From positions 31,198,189-31,262,188 of the forward strand of contig JAVMKO010000010.1 of assembly GCA_032164245.1 (NCBI GenBank): 64,000 bases of DNA, in the 5' to 3' direction. Under the pieces are notes generated by a model that was not told the DNA's origin, ran no database searches, and saw nothing but the letters and a program-made list of their open reading frames with translations. The first letter of the stretch is position 1, and the number at the start of each line of letters is the position of its first letter. Made by a program: the position numbers and the translations under genes. Source of the DNA: Sternotherus odoratus. Its lineage: Eukaryota; Chordata; Testudines; Kinosternidae. Below are positions 57,505 to 64,000 of the stretch, piece by piece.

Positions 57505-57907
57505 CATGTGACCATAGGCGCTGACTCTGTGGATGCTCTGGGGCCGGAGCACCCATGGCGAAAAATAAGCTCCCTGTCCCAGCTCATCTCCTCCTCCTCC
57601 CCTGAGTGCGCCACATCCCTGCTTCTCCTCCCAGCGCTTGCTGCTGCAAAACAGCTGTTTCATGGCATAACAAGCTGTGGGAGGGAGGGGGGAGGAATGG
57701 GAACGTGGCGTGCTCAGGGGAGGAGGAGGGGCCGGGGTGGGGATTTGGGGAAGGAATCCAGCAGGGGCAGGGCAGGGGCGGAGTTGGCATGGGAAATTTT
57801 GGGGAAGGTGTTAGAATGGGGGCGGGGCAGGGATGGAATCAGGGTGGGACTGCTGGGGTGTCAAGCACCCACCAGTGCCAGGAGAAGTTGGCACCAATGC
57901 ATGTGAC
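57505..57907. mobile_element. hAT non-autonomous element, 387 bp, exact 8-bp duplication
   Basis: The element spans 57513-57899. Its ends are CATAGGCGCTGACTC and, in reverse, CATTGGTGCCAACTTC. CATGTGAC flanks it exactly at 57505-57512 and 57900-57907. The interior is GC-rich and partly self-complementary around an AAACAGCTGTTT palindrome (57648-57660). No transposase. Confidence 0.85.
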
Positions 57908-58289
57908 AATGGTAAAGAATCACTTTCTTCCAACAGTCAACAAGGAACTTTAAGGAAAACAGGAGCCAGCTTCCCTCCAGCTACAAGGGACGGCCCACAA
58001 CATTTTGGCACCTGAGGCGGGGAGCTCAGATGATGCCCCCATATCCCCTCGCTTGGGCCAAAGCTTTAAAAAGGTCTCAATTCTGCCTTCTTCCTGTTCC
58101 ACTCCTCTCATGGTACCGCTCTGCTACCTACCCCAATAAAAAGAACTAACAACTTAAAATTCCTTGTTCAAAAATTTTAAGTGACACTTAACTTTCAAAT
58201 GTTTGAACAGGAAATGTAACTTTTCTTGTCTGCATAGTAAACACTGGCATTTGTATCTGTTTGAGTAATCAAAGTGGTGCATTCTGTGC

Positions 58290-58760
58290 CTTCTTGGATG
58301 CAAAGATTTGAACTGCTTCCTGAAGGTCCACAGTCTGGGCCAGCTCATGCTCTATGGGGATGGTTGCAAGGCCGACCAACCTCTCTTGCGTCATTGTGGA
58401 GCGTAGATTTTTGTTATTAACTTCAGCTTGGAGAAGCTGCATTCTCCACTGGCAACTGTTACAGGAAATGTTAAAAGTATGCGCAGAGCAACAAAAGCAT
58501 TTAGAAAGAGGGTGGTCATCTTATTTGTGCACATATATTCCAGAATAACCTTTGGAGTTGATCCTGCTGAAATGTATCTTAAAAGGGCTTTCAGTTCATC
58601 ACCTAAATCATTCGCGTCAATATCGCACATGTCATCATGTGTCAACACTGTCTCTAGTGCCCTGCATTGCTGGTGTAGGTCATCTTCAGATATAGTGAGG
58701 AATTTTAGAATATCATACAACATCCCAAATATACTGCTTTATTCCTTGAGCTGCATGACA
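58290..58760 (-). pseudogene. hAT transposase C-terminal part (dimerisation domain)
   Basis: The minus frame 58391-58723 carries ISEDDLHQQCRALETVLTHD, then DELKALLRYISAGSTPK, and at residues 80-103 LRILLTFPVTVASGECSFSK plus LKLI. This last is the hAT C-terminal dimerisation signature, in which Glu and the SFSKLKLI tail are conserved. Beyond the frame end the match continues in another frame to about 58290. Related host genes of the ZMYM type share this domain, but here it sits inside a TSD-bounded transposon. Confidence 0.9.
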
Positions 58761-58839
58761 CGTTCTTCAACTGACTACTGCACAATCTAGCACCTGGTTA
58801 AACAATTCAACTTTGAATTGTTGTTTGGGGTCTCAGGAA

Positions 58840-59280
58840 ATGAGCCTTTTTCAGAACATTTTTCATGTAGAGACTGATGCAATTTTCTCTTGAAGCTGAT
58901 CATCTGTGATGGCCTTTAACCTTAATCTCATCTCAAGCTCTTTCCACCTATGGAATGCTCTCTGGTGATTTGCTGCCTTCACATGGCATACCAGATTTCT
59001 AGCCAGATTTTTCCAGTCCTTTGTTCCCATAGAATCCAATGTGGCTGGAACATTCGACCGGAAGAGTTTGCAACAAAAACAGTATGCAGCATTCTAGGCT
59101 TTGAATACATAAGCCATGGCCTCTCCACTTTGTCACTATTGGGGATTTCACACCAGTAATGTGTTGGATGGAAACTTCTACTTTCATTGTCTTTGGGGAA
59201 CATGAATTTCACTTGCTGTGGCCCATGCAGTACAAGGAAGTCCCTCCGGCTACTGCTCAAGTGGGTCCACAGTCCTGGAT
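58840..59280 (-). pseudogene. hAT transposase TTF-type zinc-finger part
   Basis: The minus frame 58979-59260 carries RRDFLVLHGPQQVKFMFPKD, then RSFHPTHYW and VERPWLMYSKPR, the start of the TTF-type zinc-finger region of ZMYM-like hAT transposases. A frameshift then moves the match into another frame, where the AANHQRAFHRWKELEMRLRL and KAITDDQLQEKIAS motifs follow. Near 58830 it joins the C-terminal part directly, so roughly the catalytic RNase H-like core is deleted. Confidence 0.85.
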
Positions 59281-59289
59281 CATCTTGAC

Positions 59290-59598
59290 TTAAGGAATTA
59301 AACTCAGCAGCGGCTGTTTCTTGTGCTCCATCACACCCGTCTCTGATCTACACTTTTCTTCAGGAATGTGTATGGTTACATCCATTTGAGATGGAGATAT
59401 GGATGCTGCAGTAGCTGCCAGGTCACCTGCACTTTGACAAACTGGAAGATCAGACATCTCCTCACCACTCACATCCTCACTGGGGCCGGAAGGCTCACTA
59501 TGAACATAGCTCCTTCCTGCTTAGATAGAAAAGCTTCCTTTGCTTTCTTTCTTCTTCTGAATACTGCCCCAGAGGGGTGTTTTCTTCTTTCACTCATG
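59290..59598 (-). pseudogene. hAT transposase N-terminus
   Basis: An ATG on the minus strand at 59598-59596 opens MSERKKTPLWGS-like basic sequence, which is then interrupted by a stop. The frame 59290-59472 continues with DLPVCQSAGDLAATAASIS, an acidic and polar linker typical of the region before the zinc finger. Start and linker fit the transposase, but the frame is broken. Confidence 0.7.
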
Positions 59599-60118
59599 AC
59601 TGCTGTTCTGTGCCAGCTTTAGTGGCTGTCAACACTCAACTGAAGGGGACAACTAAGCATGCTGGTAGGAGGGCCTGAGTGAGGGAAGATATCAGCAGCT
59701 TAAGGGCCTAACTGGCTCCTATTACTTCAGCTGACTGCCTGTTGTCCTCAAGTGGGTTCAGGAAAGCAGCAGGAAACAGGAAGCTCCCTGAGAAGCTGGT
59801 GTTAATCAGTGCAGGCTCCTGGGGGTGCTAGCGAAGTACATAAGAGGCTCCTCCTCCTCTCTCTCCCTGCAGCTCCTGCTGCTTTCTGTCATTCCCTCTC
59901 ACCTTTTCTCCTGCCTGCCTGTTATGTCTCTTGTGCCCTCCTTCCTCCAGCACAGCACTCCACCATCTCTGTGCATCTAGAGCAGAGAGAATACATATGC
60001 ACCAGCAGCAGACACAATTTTCTACCCTCTGGGTTCTAGTGGCACTCCTACCCCCCAATCTGGCACATGAGGTGGCTGCCTCAGTTTCCCTCATGGTAAG
60101 GGCAGCCCTGCCAGCTAC

Positions 60119-62384
60119 ATATAAAAGGGAACAGAATACACGTGGGGAGAATTGAATTTATACCAAAGAAAATGCATCTTGTGGGTCCTGCATCTTTTCT
60201 GGAGGGCTCCGGGTCTCCAACAGTGGCTGAAATGAGTTGTAAGACGAGCTTGGCAGCTTCAGTGTTTGCATCAGTTTTGATTTGGCTGGTTCCAGCCTCA
60301 TCACCTGAGCTTTGCTTTGAATTTCAGCTTCAGTTGAACCCCCAAACTCACTGCGAATTTCTGCCAAAGCCACACTGACTCTGAAAACCAGACAAACACC
60401 AGTTCTGCAGGTTTAGTTGCAAAAGTATAAAACAAACCCAGCTTTGGTTTCAACCAGTCCTAAAGTGGCTCTAAAGACTTGAGAGTCACAGCAACCTAAT
60501 TAGATCGGATTGTCCCTTGCTCTGCACTTTCTGACATCAGTTACACCAGTGCAAAATGGGCATAAGATGTAACCAAATCAGAAGGGGAATGATTGATATC
60601 CAGTTCTCACTGGGGTAAGAACTGGTGCCAGGAAGTGGAGAATCCGGCCCCCAGCATTTGCAAACAAAACACAAAGCCAGGTGAGCTTTTTAGGGTATGG
60701 TCATGAAAGTCATTTCTAACCTCTGGCAGTGGGGGAGATGACTGTGGAGTCATGTCTTAAGCCGATGTACAAAACTACTTTACCTGGTGACCCACAGCTA
60801 CTATAGCATTGCCAATCCCAAGTATTCAAAAATCATGAGTCAGCCCCCCTCTCCCAATCATGAGATTGGCTTAAAAATAATAGAACAATAGATTTTAGAT
60901 TCTTTCACATTGCCTTCTGGTTTGTGAGCCTTTAGGCTTCACATTTTCTAGCTATTTTCTGTAATCACAAGGACTGGACTTTTTTATTTTAAAGTGAAAG
61001 CAAAGAGTCCCGTGATTCCAGGAGCTGGGAATTTAAACAAAAAACCCACCAACTCACTTGATATTCATGATAAAATCATGAGAGCTGTCGGCACCGCAGT
61101 TGCACTTGGTCACTGCTGGACTGGGAAGAGTTAACCAATTTCTCACTTTTTTAAAAAAAACCTGAATTTATTGTTAACTAATTAGACTGAATTTCTAGTG
61201 AGGGCAGTAATAGCTGGACACCCACTTGTGAACCAGTAATATGGGTGGCTGAAATAGAGGAGAGGCTTCTAATGAGGGAACAGCAGCTTACTAGTGATGC
61301 ATAGCTAATGACCCCTGTCTCCAGCGGCCCACAGACAAGCGGAACAAAAAATCTATTTCTACCAAGTGCTTCATTATAGCTCAGCTACACTTGGCTGAAC
61401 TGTTCCATTCAGCAGAGAGAGGAGAGGAGAGGGGGGTGTGGGGCCATGGCATGGGATGGCCTCTGGGAAATGAGAGCTGTCCCAACAACCTGCACACCAA
61501 TCACTTCCCTATCCCACCAGAGGAGTGTTCTGTGCCCCTCTTTGGTCCTCCCACACTGGGATATGGATGTGAGTCAATGGGCAGTGGGGAGGAGACACTG
61601 GGTGTGAAGTGAACCATACCTCTTTAAAGTCATTGGATAAAAGTTGTGACCCCCAAATCATTAACAGAGCGCATGATGTAGAAACTTAGAGTGTAAGGGC
61701 CTGGCCCTGCTCCCATGGAAGTCAATGGGAGTTTTTCAGCTGATATCTATGGGAGCAGGACAAGGGTTTAGAATCAAGAGCCGCAGGTTCAATTCCTGGC
61801 TGTCACATCATATGCATGTTTAAATTGGGGTTGCAGGTGTATATAGGGATGTGTGTGCACATGCACAAATGGCTGACCTTTGTACACATCTAGGGCTAGA
61901 TCTTCAGCCAGGGTGACTTGGTGTACTTCCACCCACATCATCAAAAATCCTGGGTGGCTTTGCATATCCCCTTTTCTCAAATGGGGCTGCTACTTAGCTG
62001 TGTCTGATTGTTCTCGGAAATGAAAGATGGAGGTCACAAGAGTTTAAACAAGGATTAACCCAATTCATACAGTATTTTACCAACCACGCAGGGGTGTTGT
62101 GAAGCTAAATTAACTCAGACCTGTGAAGTAAATGGAGCTATTCAGATAGGAGATGCCAGAGAAGAACAAATTATTCCTATTATTATGACCATTATTTATT
62201 AAGAGCACATTACAGTTGAATAGGACAACAGCAAATTAAAAATTGTAAGCAAATTTGCTTGCCTATTATTTAGTAACATCTGAGGCCTAGATCCTGCCAA
62301 TGCTTGAGTACATGCAAGCAGCTGGATTCATTTATTCATGCAAGCAGCCTGATTGAAGTCTTAAGTCTCTATAAGAATAGAAAC
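60119..62384. other. Non-coding, no gene seen
   Basis: Contains the dispersed phrases near 60540 (TTACACCAGTGCAAAATGGG) and 61713 (CATGGAAGTCAATGGGAG). A CAGGTTCAATTCCTGGCTGT piece near 61785 looks like a B box of an old SINE. No exon seen. Confidence 0.45.
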
Positions 62385-62644
62385 AGGCCATGCCTACACT
62401 GAAAAGTTAGGCCAACCCAGTTATATTTCTGAAGGGTGTGAAAAAGTGACTGAGTGACTTAGCTAAGCCAATCTAACCCCTGGTACAGACAGTGCCAGGT
62501 TGACAGAACAATTCTTCCATTGATTAGCTACCACTTCTTGGGGAGGTGGATTAACTGAAGTGAAGTGACAACCTTTTCCATGCCTGTAGTGAGTTTCTGC
62601 ACTGAAGCTGTGCTGCTATTGTGGATTAAGTGGAGACATAACCT
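62385..62644. mobile_element. MITE with AGGCCATGCCTACACT-type ends
   Basis: The left end AGGCCATGCCTACACT and the reverse of the right end, AGGTTATGTCTCCACT, agree at 11 of 16 positions, counted by eye. The wording is typical of a turtle inverted-repeat family. No clear target duplication; diverged. Confidence 0.5.
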
Positions 62645-62707
62645 TAGATATTAAAAATGAAAGAATTTTTAAAATCAAAGGTACACTTTGCTATTTGCAC
62701 AGTTGGC

Positions 62708-62710
<3 letters not shown>

Positions 62711-62767
<57 letters not shown>
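62711..62767 (+). repeat. (CT)n microsatellite, 57 bp
   Basis: Perfect CT dinucleotide array of about 28 units. Likely length-variable. Confidence 0.98.
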
Positions 62768-62769
<2 letters not shown>

Positions 62770-62989
62770 ATATATTTATGAGTGTAAGTTTTTTCTGGTG
62801 GTTTACAAAATCCAACTTTCAGTCAAATTTGAGTTGTGTCCTTTTCATACAAACTATTTGCAAGCCTGTTCCTCCTCTACTTACCTTCCCGGAAATGGAG
62901 GTTTTGATTCTGTTTCTGATCAATATCACACAGAAATCTATACTAGCATGTGATGTACTGTTTCTCTGTGTTCCTGAATCCAATATGCT

Positions 62990-63625
62990 GGACTTTGTCT
63001 CTTAAGCCCATGTGATCTGTCTGTGTGATGCAGTATGGTGCACCTTGTAGTTTATGCTGATTGGACTTTAAGAGGCACAGATTCCTAAACATAAGCAAGA
63101 GATCCCCAGGACTAACCGGGTTAGCCCTAATGGGCACATAGAGCAGGCATATTTCAGCTGTTCTGTCACCACCTGAAACCGAAGACTGCAAATCATTTTT
63201 GTTTTAGTTGTTTTAACCTTGTAAAGAAGTCTCTTTTCTTTTTCCTAGTTAATAAACCTTTAGCTAGTCTGTTACAGGATTGAGTACAAGCATTGTCTTT
63301 GGTGTGAGATCTAAGGTGCAAATTGTTCTGGGATAAGTAACTGGTCCTTTGGGAATGGGAGTAACCTGAATATTTTGTGGTTGTTTATGTAAAGTGACCA
63401 TCTAGCACAGGCTCAAGCTTGCCTGGTTCTCAAGAGAGATTGGGGTGCCCACAGGAACTGTCTGGGACCCCATGTTAAGGCTGTGGAGTGCCTGAGGTGT
63501 TTACACTTGTTACTTGGCTAGTGAAATCTAGTTATAAAGCTCAGTTTGGGGGTTGTGCCCTACTTCCTAACATCTGTCCAAAGGTTGTTATTCTTGCTCA
63601 TGAGCTGCTCCAGAGAGCGTGACAG
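62990..63625 (+). repeat. LTR-like dispersed repeat of turtles
   Basis: Recognised by recurrent turtle wording: TAGTTAATAAACCTTTAGCT with an AATAAA signal near 63250, TTTGGTGTGAGATCTAAGG, AGTAACTGGTCCTTTGGGA, GAGAGATTGGGGTGCC, and the end CTCCAGAGAGCGTGACA. It resembles the R/U5 end of an LTR element. Edges and class are not certain. Confidence 0.45.
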
Positions 63626-64000
63626 GTTTTTTTTCAGAGTACTAACCTCAGTCGCTGAAATCTAACCGTAGTGAAGCACTGCTGCTAAGAAGTTACTTAT
63701 CCAGTGACGTCCCAAAGCAGGATTTTCTGCCAATAGGTTGATCTCTAGATTTGCTTTTTTGTTTTTGCCGCTCAATGCTCTAGTTGGATGAAGACCGTTA
63801 TCCTTCTTTGGGGAGCGTGTCTTATTCTATTCTTCATGTCTACACAATAGCGCCAGCTTCATCTCTCTTCCACTCCACACAGCACCTACCTTCCAGGGGC
63901 TGCACCTGAGTTAATTTCCAACATTCCATTCAGGTTCCTTGCCCCCTAGGAGCTTGGTCTAGAATCAATTCCAGGGAGTCATAGAAATCCACTTCTGCTT
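63626..64000. other. Non-coding, no gene seen
   Basis: Runs to the window end without a recognisable feature. Confidence 0.5.

Larger units (their letters stand above)
57977..60118 (-). mobile_element. hAT transposon, 2126 bp, with antisense transposase pseudogene
   Basis: The element spans 57985-60110 and is flanked by CCAGCTAC (57977-57984, 60111-60118), an exact 8-bp duplication. The right end in reverse is CAGGGCTGCCCTTACC; the left end is AAGGGACGGCCCACAA, with a C-to-A change in its first base. Both ends then carry GGCACCTGAGGCGG or GAAACTGAGGCAGC wording. The transposase lies on the minus strand and is internally deleted. It begins only 78 bp after the previous hAT element. Confidence 0.9.

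Noticed and set aside
58391..59598. Domesticated ZMYM-type host gene
   Set aside because: The frames are broken, the catalytic part is missing, and the unit is bounded exactly by hAT ends and an 8-bp duplication, so a transposon copy is the simpler reading.
62657..62953. Frame with a long Ser-Leu repeat
   Set aside because: The repeat is the translated (CT)n microsatellite.
1..64000. CRISPR array, operon or bacterial features
   Set aside because: No array of equal repeats and spacers and no dense genes. The repeat content is that of a reptile nuclear genome.

Overview
The window looks like non-coding nuclear DNA of a turtle, most likely a cryptodire. The main evidence is the mix of interspersed repeats. 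There are CR1 LINEs with the ATTCTATG-type 3' end, and a tRNA-derived SINE resembling the tortoise Pol III (Cry) family. Remnants of amniote tRNA-derived SINEs are spread throughout, along with many non-autonomous hAT elements and Harbinger-like MITEs. I assigned families by recognition of the sequence, not by a database search. I found no host protein-coding exon, rRNA or tRNA gene that I could support. The longest open frame (51250-51825, 191 codons) ends in a pyrimidine tract and resembles no protein I know. The only protein-like sequences are broken transposon genes.

Layout. Positions 1-2540 hold two GC-rich hAT-type repeats; one is complete at 945-2531 with an exact 8-bp target-site duplication. 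Positions 2540-9500 are mostly unique, with a degenerate 41-bp minisatellite in two blocks (5687-5900, 6393-6640) and a cluster of perfect hairpins at 5555-5629. Positions 9500-25200 contain old SINEs, an 80-bp direct repeat with one mismatch (9510-9589 and 12858-12937), and CR1 3' ends at 20510-21525. A Penelope-like or SINE-like insertion with an 11-bp duplication lies at 24878-24989. Positions 26750-29200 hold two inverted-repeat MITEs. Positions 32235-34245 and 36381-37432 are two antisense CR1 copies with decayed endonuclease and reverse transcriptase fragments, and a Cry-type SINE lies between them.

Positions 38698-38804, 48980-49091, 52594-52690, 57513-57899 and 57985-60110 are hAT elements bounded by 8-bp duplications. 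The last carries an antisense transposase pseudogene with a zinc-finger part and the hAT C-terminal dimerisation part, but most of the catalytic core is missing. Positions 49888-50093 hold a palindromic insertion with a 13-bp duplication and a hammerhead-ribozyme-like core.

Between the repeats are AT-rich, repeat-free blocks with many TAATTA/ATTAA motifs (for example 29920-30060, 38040-38345, 40590-40745, 47600-47960, 54060-54260 and 56500-56640). They have the look of conserved regulatory DNA, and a gene desert or a very long intron would fit. No conservation test was possible here. I see no evidence of a new multi-gene system. The observations most worth checking are the palindromic ribozyme-like insertion, the near-identical 80-bp and 110-bp duplications, and the hairpin cluster.
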